This document shows positions 1-7,981 of a stretch of DNA of 64,000 nucleotides, in pieces. The DNA comes from Aliihoeflea aestuarii. Its GTDB lineage: Bacteria > Pseudomonadota > Alphaproteobacteria > Rhizobiales > Rhizobiaceae. Positions within the stretch are counted from its first letter, which is position 1; each line of letters opens with the position of its first letter. The translations under genes and the position numbers were made by a program. The notes under the pieces are model-generated. The model did no database searches, had not been told where the DNA came from, and saw nothing but the letters and a program-made list of their open reading frames with translations. The stretch spans positions 248,001-312,000 of the forward strand of contig NZ_JAAAMK010000001.1 of the NCBI RefSeq assembly GCF_024105665.1, in the 5' to 3' direction.

Positions 1-1613
1 AACGCATTCGCGGTGATGTTGACATCGGCCGAAGCGTTGCTCTCGCCGGTGACATATCCGTCGTCACCATTGCCCGAGCCCCACATCCCGCTGGACGTGC
101 CCGCACCGCCGTCGCCGGCAAATGCCGAACCGGACGCACCGCCGGCACCACCCGCGCCGCCGACGCCCCAGCCGCCGAAGCCATTGCCGCCGTCGCCGCT
201 CGTCCACGCACCGCTGAGCGCTGCGCCGCCGTCGCCGCCGATCGCACCTGCGGCCCCGCCGACAGCCGTGCCGGTCATGGCGTTGCCGCTCGTCGCTTCG
301 CCGCCGGCGCCTTCGCCGCCTGCTCCGCCGTCGCCGCCGACAGCCCATGCAGCGCCGCCGCCGTAGCCGCTACCTGCACCGCTGGCCATCGCAGCACCGC
401 CGGCACCACCGTCGCCGGCATCCGTGGCAGCACCGCCACCGCCGCCGCCGCCGCCGCCGCCACCGCCGCCACCGCCGCCGGTCGCGTTGTCGCCAATGAT
501 GCTCGGCGTCGTTGGCGTGGGCGTGTCGACCATCACCTGGAACGGCACATAGCCATCTGTCGAGCTGGCGTCGTCGCCCAGGATGTCGCCGCCACGGCCG
601 CCATCGCCGCCGTCCCCGCCATCGCCGCCGTCTCCGGCATCGTTGCTGCCGCCGCTACCACCGGCAGCGCCGGCTGCAAGCCCGGCACCGAGGCCGAGGC
701 CCAGACCGAGGCCGAAGCTGGTTGCTGCACCGCCTGCGGCGCCCGCACCGCCGACACCCTGACCGCCGGATGCCGAGCCCGTGCTCGCCGAACCGGACAA
801 GCCCTGACCGCCATTGGCGTTGGCACCCGAACCGGCACCGCCGGTCGCGCCGCTCGAAGCCGAGCCGCCATTGCCGCTTCCGCCGGAACCGCTGCCACCC
901 TGACCCTGCCCGCCGCCGGAACCGTTTCCGCCGTTCGAACTGGCATCCGAGCCGCCGCCGCCGCCCAGGCCGCCGGCATTGATGCCGTCAGCCGCGTGGG
1001 CCGACCCTGCCGTGGCGTCGAAGTTGACGTTGAACGCGGCATCGTTGGAAACCGTCGCGTTGCTCAACGTATCATTGTCGGAGATATGCGCGTTCTGGCC
1101 GATGACGAAGGCGTTGTCGTTTCCTTCGCCGGTCAGCGAGTTGTTGAGTACGTTGTCGAATTTGGTGACGAACAGGCCGTCCACGCTGGCCTGGTCGATA
1201 TCGATGAAGTCGTTGTCGTCGGGCAGGTAGCCTTCCATGTCCATGGCGACATCGACATTGACCGAAACCTCAGTCAAGCTCTCGTTGAGATTGGCGTTCA
1301 GGTTCTCGCTGAGATTGGCATTGCCGTTGAAATTGCCATTCAGATTGCCGTTTCCGTTCAGATTGCCGTTGCCATTGCCGTTGTGGTTAGCGTTGTCGTT
1401 TTCGTTGTAGCCAATGGCGGCAGCCAACGCGCCTGAACCTGCGAGCGCACCCGCGCCGGCACCGGCAAGAGCACCGGCACCAGCACCGGCATCCGCGCCG
1501 GCATCGGAATTTGCCGACGAGTCAGAGTCGCTCGATCCTGATTGATGCTGTCCCTGCCCCTGAAGCTGTGCTTGAAACTGATTGCCATATTGGCGGTCAG
1601 TGTTATTCACCAT
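1..1613 (-). CDS. Long low-complexity Gly/Asn-rich protein (3' end outside window)
   Basis: The minus-strand frame opens at ATG 1613 and stays free of stops to the window edge, giving at least 537 residues. The start is preceded by a weak purine stretch (TAGGACG). From the N-terminus it has a Gln/Asn-rich segment, an Ala/Gly block (GAGAGALAGAGAGALAG), an Asn-rich block at about residues 68-108 made of NGN, NLN and NFN units, an acidic non-repetitive segment (about 110-200), and then a very long Gly/Ala/Ser region with a run of about 16 glycines near residue 380. No signal peptide is visible, so if it is exported it would need a signal-less route such as type I secretion; that is inference. 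I do not recognise the family. The divergent LuxR gene may control it. The other open frames across this stretch are products of its GC-rich repeats. Confidence 0.72.
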   Translation of the reverse strand, partial: MVNNTDRQYGNQFQAQLQGQGQHQSGSSDSDSSANSDAGADAGAGAGALAGAGAGALAGSGALAAAIGYNENDNANHNGNGNGNLNGNGNLNGNFNGNANLSENLNANLNESLTEVSVNVDVAMDMEGYLPDDNDFIDIDQASVDGLFVTKFDNVLNNSLTGEGNDNAFVIGQNAHISDNDTLSNATVSNDAAFNVNFDATAGSAHAADGINAGGLGGGGGSDASSNGGNGSGGGQGQGGSGSGGSGNGGSASSGATGGAGSGANANGGQGLSGSASTGSASGGQGVGGAGAAGGAATSFGLGLGLGLGAGLAAGAAGGSGGSNDAGDGGDGGDGGDGGRGGDILGDDASSTDGYVPFQVMVDTPTPTTPSIIGDNATGGGGGGGGGGGGGGGGAATDAGDGGAGGAAMASGAGSGYGGGAAWAVGGDGGAGGEGAGGEATSGNAMTGTAVGGAAGAIGGDGGAALSGAWTSGDGGNGFGGWGVGGAGGAGGASGSAFAGDGGAGTSSGMWGSGNGDDGYVTGESNASADVNITANA

Positions 1614-2127
1614 CGTCCTATCCTCCACTGGAGGCGCAAAGGCTTGACCGCCATACATCTAACTGGGGCCTTCACCGCGCGCCGGTTAAAGTTGATGGGC
1701 ACGTTCGCGCTGCGATCGCGCGAGCTGTTCGCCGTGAATTCATCGAGTACGCAGGACACATGCCTCGATTGACGCATTACTTGACCACGGCAATCAACGT
1801 ACGGGAGTGTGCTTTTATGAGACGCGCTTAGTAAGATAATTCATCGGACTAAACCGTTAGATACAGGATTGCTGCTCGAACGAACTGAAATATTTTCAAA
1901 TCTTTTCATGTTAAATTATTATAATGAAATAATGTTTTGGCAATGACTGCCCGAATTCAGCCATCATCCACGGCTGACATTGTCATGTCCGGCACTGACA
2001 TAGCTCCAACAGTCTATTCCGAATTCGCTGGGCCTCGGTTACGATATCTTAACTGATCGACACATTTGAGCATGCAACGCCGGAAGCGATAGAGCACAAC
2101 TCATGCATGCGAGGCGGGGGTTTCAAA
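1614..2127. other. Intergenic region between the Gly-rich gene and the LuxR gene
   Basis: About 510 bases separate the two divergent starts. The part from about 1830 to 1960 is strikingly AT-rich compared with the rest of the window and contains TATAAT at 1920-1925 inside an ATTATT/AATAAT inverted repeat. I see no convincing -35 for it. A frame of about 100 codons crosses the region but has no ribosome binding site and ends before the AT-rich tract, so I do not call it a gene. The region probably carries the promoters and operators of both neighbours. Confidence 0.5.
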
Positions 2128-2907
2128 ATGCTAGGTACAAGCAGTCAATCGGCTTCGGCCGGCCAAACGGACGAAAAATCCACGCTTGATCTCTTGAGAG
2201 GCAACGGCGCGATCATGCCTTCGAGCCGCGAGCGAACGATTTTGTGCGTCTCTCCAACCGGGTTTTCCAGCGCCCTGACGGCAGCGATCGAATGCGAGTT
2301 CAGATTCCTGCGCGTCATCGTCGTCGCTGATTTCAGCGAAGCCTCCACCACGCTCGTCGCCAATGTCGACCTCATCGTCGTGGACCGCAGCCTAGCAGGC
2401 GCTCTGGCCTATCACCACGAGGAACTGAGTTCGTGGCACGGCAAGGCATCGATCGCGATCCTGGCGGATATCGATCATCACGTCGACGCAAGGCTGATGG
2501 GACTCGTCGAAAACCAGATCGTGCGGGGCGTCCTGCCCGTGAACATAAATCTGGATATTCTACTGTCGATCTTTCGTATATTGTTGAGTGGCGGCGAGTA
2601 TGTGCCATCTGCGCTTTTCAGGTCGCAGGGTGCCGAATCCGGGCACGCGGTTCGCGGCAGAAAGGACGGAGCGATGAGCGATTTGACCGCCCGCGAGTGG
2701 CAGATACTCGGGCATGTCGCCAAGGGCAGCCAGAACAAGATCATCGCCAATGACCTCGGGCTTTCCGAACATACGGTGAAGATTCACATCCACAACATCA
2801 TCAACAAGCTCGGCGTCCACAACCGGACCGAAGCTGCCGCGATCTATTTCGCGGGACAAAAGGGCGGCGTCACCGAGGGCAACGGGCGCGATCGACCGCT
2901 TAGCTGA
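2128..2907 (+). CDS. LuxR-family transcriptional regulator with degenerate receiver-like N-terminus
   Basis: The C-terminal part (about residues 186-240) is a LuxR/GerE helix-turn-helix: LTAREWQILGHVAKG, then a recognition helix around GLSEHTVKIHIHNIINKLGV. The N-terminal 150 residues look like a response-regulator fold: DLIVVDR sits where a phospho-acceptor strand would be, but the usual acidic pair and lysine are not obvious, so it may not be phosphorylated. I chose ATG 2128 over the in-frame ATG at 2107 because the Shine-Dalgarno-like GAGGCGGGGG lies just upstream of 2128 and would be inside the gene otherwise. The start gives 259 residues. The next gene begins 5 bases after the stop, so they are likely co-transcribed. 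Target genes are unknown; the Gly-rich neighbours are candidates by position. Confidence 0.85.
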   Translation: MLGTSSQSASAGQTDEKSTLDLLRGNGAIMPSSRERTILCVSPTGFSSALTAAIECEFRFLRVIVVADFSEASTTLVANVDLIVVDRSLAGALAYHHEELSSWHGKASIAILADIDHHVDARLMGLVENQIVRGVLPVNINLDILLSIFRILLSGGEYVPSALFRSQGAESGHAVRGRKDGAMSDLTAREWQILGHVAKGSQNKIIANDLGLSEHTVKIHIHNIINKLGVHNRTEAAAIYFAGQKGGVTEGNGRDRPLS

Positions 2908-2912
2908 CCTCC

Positions 2913-3401
2913 ATGACCGCCAATCGGCTGAAAGACATTCTTCTTCTCGTCGGCCAGCTCAACTATACTTGGACGAACACCGAAAGCCTCCTGATCCACC
3001 TCATCGCGGGCCTTGCACGGGTGGACAAGGAGACGGCGATCATCATCTTCCTGACGCTCAACACCACACGGGCGCGCACCGACCTCGTCGAGCGACTGGC
3101 GAAGATGCCGTCGACGCAGGCCGATTGCCGACGCGACGTGCTCGAAGCTACGCGACGGCTTTCCGCCGAAGCCAAGCTGCGCAACAAATACAATCACTGC
3201 ATCTATTCTTTCGACGAGGAAGGCGCACCGGCGATGACGCAAACCATGCGCATCGTCGACGGCAAGAACGATGTCCGCTACGGCAAGGCGGAACTCCTCG
3301 ACGACGCGGAGCTGCGCCGGATTTCCGACAGCATCGCTTCCCTCGCCTCGATCAATCGGGACATCTGGCAGCTAACGGAACGCTACGCGTTTCCGACATA
3401 G
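2913..3401 (+). CDS. Conserved-looking hypothetical protein with HEPN-like RNxxxH motif
   Basis: This 162-residue soluble protein is mostly helical by composition and follows the LuxR gene with a 5-base gap, so it is probably in the same transcript. It carries KLRNKYNHCIY at about residues 89-99; RNKYNH fits the R-N-x3-H signature of HEPN-fold proteins, many of which are RNases or minimal toxins/antitoxin partners. The N-terminal half (LLLVGQLNYTWTNTESLLIHLI) is also compatible with the helical HEPN core. That is a motif match only; I do not recognise a named family and cannot assign a substrate. There is no signal peptide or membrane segment. Confidence 0.65.
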   Translation: MTANRLKDILLLVGQLNYTWTNTESLLIHLIAGLARVDKETAIIIFLTLNTTRARTDLVERLAKMPSTQADCRRDVLEATRRLSAEAKLRNKYNHCIYSFDEEGAPAMTQTMRIVDGKNDVRYGKAELLDDAELRRISDSIASLASINRDIWQLTERYAFPT

Positions 3402-3421
3402 AATGCTTCGCTGCGCGCCGC

Positions 3422-4036
3422 CTAAGCGCCCGCCGAGGCAATGCGCTCCCACTTGCCGTGAGCGGACTGGGACTGCCTGGCAAAAAAATTGTAGCGAACG
3501 TCCGTCCAGGGGCGCAGCGCATTCGTCCGGTTATCGAGAATGAAATCGCCTCGGTCGGTGCGGGCCGTCAGAACCACATGCCCCTGACCACTCGCCGTCA
3601 CGACGGTGAGCAAAAGCGTGGATGCCGGCCAGCCGCGCTTCATCAATTCCTTCTTCTTCAGGATCGCGAAATCCTCGCAGTCGCCCGCCGATTGCGGTAC
3701 GGACCAGACATCATCTACGCCATGCTGCGCCTGATCGCTTACCTCGCGGATCTTCCGATTCACTGCAAGATTGACCTCGTGCAGCTCGGCGCCGCGCCTG
3801 TCGGTCATCGTCATTTTCTCGGTCGGCCCGGTCGAGGCGCACAGATCCGGTCGCGATTCGCAAAATGAATAGAAGGCCGGCGGCGCAAAGGCCGGGCCGC
3901 TCATGCTCATCAATTGAGGCTCTGCGGCGGTCAACGCCAGCGGACCGATGGCCGCCGTCGACGTGATCGAGCCCGTCGTCTGTGAACAGGCAGCAGTTGC
4001 AAGGGAAAGGCAGGTGAAAACCAGTACTTTCAGCAT
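3422..4036 (-). CDS. Transglutaminase-like cysteine peptidase (BTLCP/DUF920, LapG-type), lipoprotein
   Basis: The 204-residue product starts with a lipoprotein signal: a hydrophobic stretch and the lipobox ATAAC, with Cys17 as the lipidation site. The catalytic triad of the bacterial transglutaminase-like cysteine peptidase family is intact: Cys120 in SAGDCEDFA, His153 in GQGHVVL and Asp168 in FILDN. Known members include LapG, the periplasmic protease that releases RTX-like adhesins from the cell surface; other members are uncharacterised. Here the enzyme lies between two genes for Gly-rich proteins, which makes surface-protein processing an attractive but unproven role. It converges on the HEPN-like gene and diverges from the Gly/Ser-rich gene across 160 bases. 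Confidence 0.85.
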   Translation of the reverse strand: MLKVLVFTCLSLATAACSQTTGSITSTAAIGPLALTAAEPQLMSMSGPAFAPPAFYSFCESRPDLCASTGPTEKMTMTDRRGAELHEVNLAVNRKIREVSDQAQHGVDDVWSVPQSAGDCEDFAILKKKELMKRGWPASTLLLTVVTASGQGHVVLTARTDRGDFILDNRTNALRPWTDVRYNFFARQSQSAHGKWERIASAGA

Positions 4037-4196
4037 GACGACGAATCTCCGATGCCAACCGTACTATTTAGATCGCAGTTTCTAAACAATAGTTAATACG
4101 TCCGGGTTCACATGTTTAAATGGAGTGCCATACTTATGCTTGACTTGGGGGCAAAGTAACAGTCGGCCCCGAATTCCCGCCAAAGGGAGGGGTGAA

Positions 4197-4955
4197 ATGT
4201 TAGGTCGCAAAATTACACTTGCCAGCCAGTCGGTCCTGATCGGATCGACCTTGATGCTGGGCAGTTCCGTCTCGCTATATGCGCAGGAAACGCGTCCCAT
4301 CCTCAGCGCTGCCACATGCCAGCCGCTGACGGAACGAAACTACGTCCTGTGCTGCGTCGCTGCAAATCGCGATTCGTTACTGACGCGGGCGGAACGCGAG
4401 CAGTGCCCCCCACTCACAACGGCGCTCATCCGCTCGGTCATGAGCAATGAAGGCGCCGGCATGAATGTCGGTTTTGCCGGCGGCGGTGATGGCGGTACCG
4501 GCGGCGGCGGCGGCAGCGGCGGTTCGGGCAGCAGCGGCGGTGGCGGTAGCTCCGGCGGTGGCAGTTCCGGTGGTGGCAGCAGCGGTGGTGGTTCTGGCGG
4601 CAGCAGCGGAGGCGGCAGTCCCGGCGGTGATGGTGGTGGATCGGGTGGCACCGGTGGCGGTGGAACCGGTGGTGGTGGTACGGGTGGTGATGGCGGTGGC
4701 TCCGGCGGGTCTGGCGGTACCGGTGGCGGCGGTGGCGCAGGTGGTGACGGCGGCGCTGGTGGGTCCGGTGGTACCGGCAGCGGTGGTAGTTCAGGCGGAG
4801 GTGGCGATAGTGGCGGTGCTGGCGGCGGAGGCTCCGGTGGTGGCGGAGGCTCCGGTGGCGGTGGCGGCGGCAGTGGTGGCGGTGGCGGCTCCGGCGGCGG
4901 CGGCGGTGGCTCCGGTGGTGGTGGTGGCGGCAGCGGCGGCGGCTCCGACGGCTGA
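4197..4955 (+). CDS. Secreted Gly/Ser-rich protein with a four-cysteine head
   Basis: ATG 4197 is chosen because GGGAGGGG lies just upstream; the frame itself is open from further upstream. The 252-residue product begins with MLGRKITLASQSVLIGSTLML and ends its signal peptide near SLYAQ. A head of about 55 residues follows with four cysteines (TCQPL, VLCCV, EQCPP). From about residue 97 to the end it is almost pure Gly/Ser with scattered Asp, Thr and Ala (GGSGG, GGGG, GGDGG units). Glycine codons vary, so the tract is old rather than a fresh triplet expansion. It is likely an exported structural or surface-layer protein; I recognise no named family. The Pro-rich and Ala-rich frames on top of it are shadows. 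Confidence 0.75.
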   Translation: MLGRKITLASQSVLIGSTLMLGSSVSLYAQETRPILSAATCQPLTERNYVLCCVAANRDSLLTRAEREQCPPLTTALIRSVMSNEGAGMNVGFAGGGDGGTGGGGGSGGSGSSGGGGSSGGGSSGGGSSGGGSGGSSGGGSPGGDGGGSGGTGGGGTGGGGTGGDGGGSGGSGGTGGGGGAGGDGGAGGSGGTGSGGSSGGGGDSGGAGGGGSGGGGGSGGGGGGSGGGGGSGGGGGGSGGGGGGSGGGSDG

Positions 4956-4994
4956 AGCCTGACACTGACGGATCGAGTTTCCTGAGCGAACATG

Positions 4995-5026
4995 CAACAC
5001 TGAACGGCGCTCGCCGTTCAGTGTTG
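4995..5026. terminator. Perfect 15-bp inverted repeat after the Gly/Ser-rich gene
   Basis: CAACACTGAACGGCG at 4995-5009 is repeated exactly in reverse complement at 5012-5026, with two bases between. It lies 40 bases after the Gly/Ser-rich stop and 22 bases before the selO start. No clear T-run follows on either strand, so it may be a terminator of the hairpin-only kind, an mRNA-stabilising structure, or an operator for selO. Confidence 0.55.
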
Positions 5027-5048
5027 TAGTCACGTTTATGGAAGCTTC

Positions 5049-6473
5049 ATGCCCACCAGTTCATCCTTTCGCCCTGCCGGAGTTCATGCCGCACTCGGGG
5101 TCGAGTTCTTCGATCCCGTCCACGCTGTCACCTTCCCCGAGCATATATTGCGGTATCGCAACCAGAACGCGGCCGCCTCCGTCGGTCTCGAAAAGCTGGA
5201 TGACGGCGAATGGGTCGATCATTTCGGGCGCTTTCGCGCATTGCCGGGCAGCTTCTCCCAACCGCTCGCCCTGCGCTATCACGGCCACCAGTTCCGCTCC
5301 TACAATCCCGACCTCGGCGACGGGCGCGGTTTCTTGTTCGCGCAGCTTTTCGACGATCGCGGCCGTCTGCTCGACCTTGGCACCAAGGGTTCGGGAACGA
5401 CTCCATGGTCGCGCGGCGGCGACGGGCGGCTGACGCTCAAGGGTGGGGTACGCGAGGTTCTGGCAACCGAGATGCTGGAGGCGCTCGGCGTCTACACGTC
5501 GAAGAGCTTCAGCCTGATCGAAACCGGCGAAGCGCTGACGCGCGGCGACGAGCCATCGCCGACACGTTCGTCCGTGCTGGTGCGGCTGAACCATTCGCAT
5601 ATCCGGATCGGCACCTTCCAGCGGTTGCGGTTTCTGGACAAGACAGATGAGATCGGACGACTGATCGACCATTCGGTTCAGCACTATCTGCCGGAAGTCA
5701 CCGCCAGGGGCGAGCCGGAGAGATCGCCGGCGTTTCTCGATGCCGTCAGCCGGCGTCTGGCGAAGACGACGGCGGCATGGATGGTTTCCGGTTTCGTCCA
5801 CGGCGTCCTCAATACGGACAACATCAACATCACCGGCGAGAGCTTCGACTATGGCCCGTGGCGCTTCCTGCCCAGGCTCGATCCGGCCTTCACCGCCGCC
5901 TATTTCGACCAGACCGGCCTTTACGCATTCGGCCGCCAGCCCGACACAATGTTCTGGAACCTAACGCGCCTTGCCGAATGCCTCCTCGATTTCGCGCCGC
6001 AACCGGACCTCGAAACCGTGCTGCGCGCCTTTCCGCCTCTCGTTCAGGACGAATTCAGAACCGCGCTCATGCGCCGGCTGGGCTTGGAAAGCCTCGACCT
6101 GGAGGCGGACAATGCGCTGGTCGCGGCAGCCTGGCGCTTCCTCGCCGTCAGCGAGATGCCGTTCGAACGGTTTTTCTTCGACTGGTTCGGCGGCTCCGAT
6201 TGCGGGCGGTCGACACCGACCGGCGCGCCCTATTCCGGCGAAGCCTTCGACGCGTTCCGCACCGCCATTGCCGGGCACGCGCCACGCGCGGATATCGACT
6301 TCACGCACGCCTATTTCCGACGCGAAGGTCCGTGCACGATGCTCTATGAAGACGTCGAAGCCATCTGGGCGCCGATCGCGGAACGGGACGATTGGTTTTT
6401 GTTCGACGAGAAGATCGCAGCCATCCGCGAAATGGGCGATGCGCTGAAATTGCAGCCAGCCCGGTTCCCCTGA
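5049..6473 (+). CDS. selO: Protein adenylyltransferase SelO (YdiU/UPF0061 family)
   Basis: SelO is a pseudokinase-fold enzyme that transfers AMP to Ser/Thr/Tyr of target proteins, in E. coli linked to redox stress. The 474-residue product shows the family blocks RYHGHQFRSYNPDLGDGRG (about 77-95), DLGTKGSGTTPWSRGGDGR, LKGGVREVLATEMLEALG, and the ATP/metal-binding segment around VHGVLNTDNINITGESFDYGP. Length is typical of bacterial members, and no selenocysteine-containing C-terminus is present. It starts 22 bases after a strong hairpin and stands alone in its direction. An imperfect inverted repeat (TTCGCGTCTCAC with GTGGGTCGCGAA, 6478-6513) follows the stop and may end the transcript. Confidence 0.92.
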   Translation: MPTSSSFRPAGVHAALGVEFFDPVHAVTFPEHILRYRNQNAAASVGLEKLDDGEWVDHFGRFRALPGSFSQPLALRYHGHQFRSYNPDLGDGRGFLFAQLFDDRGRLLDLGTKGSGTTPWSRGGDGRLTLKGGVREVLATEMLEALGVYTSKSFSLIETGEALTRGDEPSPTRSSVLVRLNHSHIRIGTFQRLRFLDKTDEIGRLIDHSVQHYLPEVTARGEPERSPAFLDAVSRRLAKTTAAWMVSGFVHGVLNTDNINITGESFDYGPWRFLPRLDPAFTAAYFDQTGLYAFGRQPDTMFWNLTRLAECLLDFAPQPDLETVLRAFPPLVQDEFRTALMRRLGLESLDLEADNALVAAAWRFLAVSEMPFERFFFDWFGGSDCGRSTPTGAPYSGEAFDAFRTAIAGHAPRADIDFTHAYFRREGPCTMLYEDVEAIWAPIAERDDWFLFDEKIAAIREMGDALKLQPARFP

Positions 6474-6611
6474 AATGTTCGCGTCTCACAATGAACCGCA
6501 TGTGGGTCGCGAATGATCGGAAACCGCTGAATCTGCTCCAAATCGGCACGCAATCGGTCAAAAATCGCTGGCACACGGCTTGCACCTTGTCATTCGACGA
6601 GGAGACTGGCC

Positions 6612-6827
6612 ATGTGGATTCAATTGACGGAAGTGAATGGACATCCGATCGCGCTCAACACGGAGCATGTCGTGACCGTCCAGGCTTATGGCGATCGGAC
6701 GAAGATCACGCATCTGGGCGGACAGGCGATCGTCGCCGAAAGCGTCGCTCTGGTGCTCACGACGCTGGGTCTGCTTCCCCTCAACACGGAAGCGGAACGC
6801 GAGCCGGGGCAAAAACTGCACTCGTAG
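6612..6827 (+). CDS. FlbD-like small protein
   Basis: A 71-residue protein with a good ribosome binding site (GAGGAGACTGGCC before ATG). MWIQLTEVNGHPIALNTEHV followed by TKITHLGGQAIVAESVALVL resembles the FlbD-like fold (IxLTxLNG...N.dxI......T.i.l..G....V.ES). FlbD-like proteins usually sit in flagellar loci, but no flagellar gene is in this window, so a motility role cannot be claimed. It lies 51 bases before the formylglutamate amidohydrolase and may be co-transcribed with it. Confidence 0.7.
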   Translation: MWIQLTEVNGHPIALNTEHVVTVQAYGDRTKITHLGGQAIVAESVALVLTTLGLLPLNTEAEREPGQKLHS

Positions 6828-6878
6828 CGCCGCCGACTTCGATAAGGAACGGCGTCGCGCCTGTCGCGTTGGCAAGGC

Positions 6879-7799
6879 ATGAGCGACCCCGCAAATGCCC
6901 AATCCGTACAGGATCACGAAATTCTTTCCGCCGCACCTATGGATCGCACGGAGCCGCCCGAGCCGGTGACCGTCTTCGAGCCCGGCGCGCGCCCTGCCCC
7001 GCTCGTCTTCGACGCACCGCATAGCGGGCGGCACTATCCCGAGGATTTCGGCCATACCGCCGGCATCGAACTCCTGATGGGCGGCGAGGACCGGTTCGTC
7101 GACGAACTCGTCGCAGACGCCTCCCGTCACGGCGCAACGCTCGTCGTCGCCAATTTCGCGCGGACCTATATCGATCCCAACCGGCGGCTTTCCGACATCG
7201 ACACCGTGCTTCTCGATGGCGACTGGCATGAAGAGCCGGCCCCCTCGATCATGAGCGAGCGCGGCGTCGGGCTGGTCTTTCGCCTCATCGGCGACGGCAC
7301 CTCGATCTATGACCGAAAGCTCACCGCCGCCGACATCACAAAGCGCATCGAGCATTACTGGCGACCGTATCACGAATGCCTCGCCGCCATGATCGAGCGG
7401 ACAGTCACACGGCACCGCATCTGCTACCACCTCGACTGCCATTCGATGATGCCGGTGGGCAACGAACTTGCTCCCGACCCGGGCAAGGACCGCGCCGATT
7501 TCGTGCTTGGCGATCTCGACGGGGCGAGTTGTGAGCCGGGTTTCACGCGCAAGGTCGCCGACACGCTGGAGGGTCTGGGTTACTCGGTCGCGATCAACGA
7601 TCCCTACAAGGGCGCGCTGATAGTCGAGCGCTACGGGCAGCCGGACAAAAGCGTGCACAGCCTGCAGATCGAGATCAACCGCAAGCTTTACATGGACCTT
7701 GAAACGCTGGAGCGTGGTGAGGGGTTTGAGAAGTTGCGCGCGGATATGGGAACGCTGGCAGAAGCAATCGCCGATTACGCCCGATCGCAGGCAAATTGA
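6879..7799 (+). CDS. N-formylglutamate amidohydrolase
   Basis: It hydrolyses N-formyl-L-glutamate to formate and glutamate, the last step of one histidine degradation route, or acts on related N-formyl amino acids. The 306-residue product has the family hallmarks VFDAPHSGRHYPEDF (about 46-60), GGEDRFVDEL, ANFARTYIDPNR, YHLDCHSMMP (metal-binding His and Cys-His region) and HSLQIEINRKLYMD near the C-terminus. No hut gene is adjacent, so it may be a stand-alone paralogue. ATG 6879 gives a 30-residue disordered lead; ATG 6942 (MDRTEPPEPV) is an alternative start. Confidence 0.9.
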   Translation: MSDPANAQSVQDHEILSAAPMDRTEPPEPVTVFEPGARPAPLVFDAPHSGRHYPEDFGHTAGIELLMGGEDRFVDELVADASRHGATLVVANFARTYIDPNRRLSDIDTVLLDGDWHEEPAPSIMSERGVGLVFRLIGDGTSIYDRKLTAADITKRIEHYWRPYHECLAAMIERTVTRHRICYHLDCHSMMPVGNELAPDPGKDRADFVLGDLDGASCEPGFTRKVADTLEGLGYSVAINDPYKGALIVERYGQPDKSVHSLQIEINRKLYMDLETLERGEGFEKLRADMGTLAEAIADYARSQAN

Positions 7800-7824
7800 A
7801 TCTTCATTTCGTTCGAGATGTCGA

Positions 7825-7952
7825 GGCATGGATTCCTGTGACGAGCACAGGAATGACGGCATCAAGGGTAATGCCAACCGTGAAGGCTGGAGAATGACGG
7901 GTGTCACCTATGCCACCGTCATTCCTGTGCTCGTCACAGGAATCCAGGCCTC
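7825..7952. repeat. Paired palindromic intergenic repeat, copy 1
   Basis: Two units of about 36 bases face each other in opposite orientation around a spacer of some 56 bases. Each unit contains a hairpin, ATTCCTGTG then five bases then CACAGGAAT, flanked by GGCATGG and GACGG. The left unit is 7825-7859 and the right unit 7916-7952. The same arrangement occurs at 38769-38903. It sits between the convergent amidohydrolase and mutase genes, where it could also act as a bidirectional terminator. Confidence 0.85.
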
Positions 7953-7981
7953 GGCGTTTCAACAACCGAATACGCGCCGGA

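Noticed and set aside
1511..1831. 106-codon plus-strand frame between the Gly-rich and LuxR genes
   Set aside because: It overlaps the N-terminus of the Gly-rich gene, has no ribosome binding site and no recognisable sequence.
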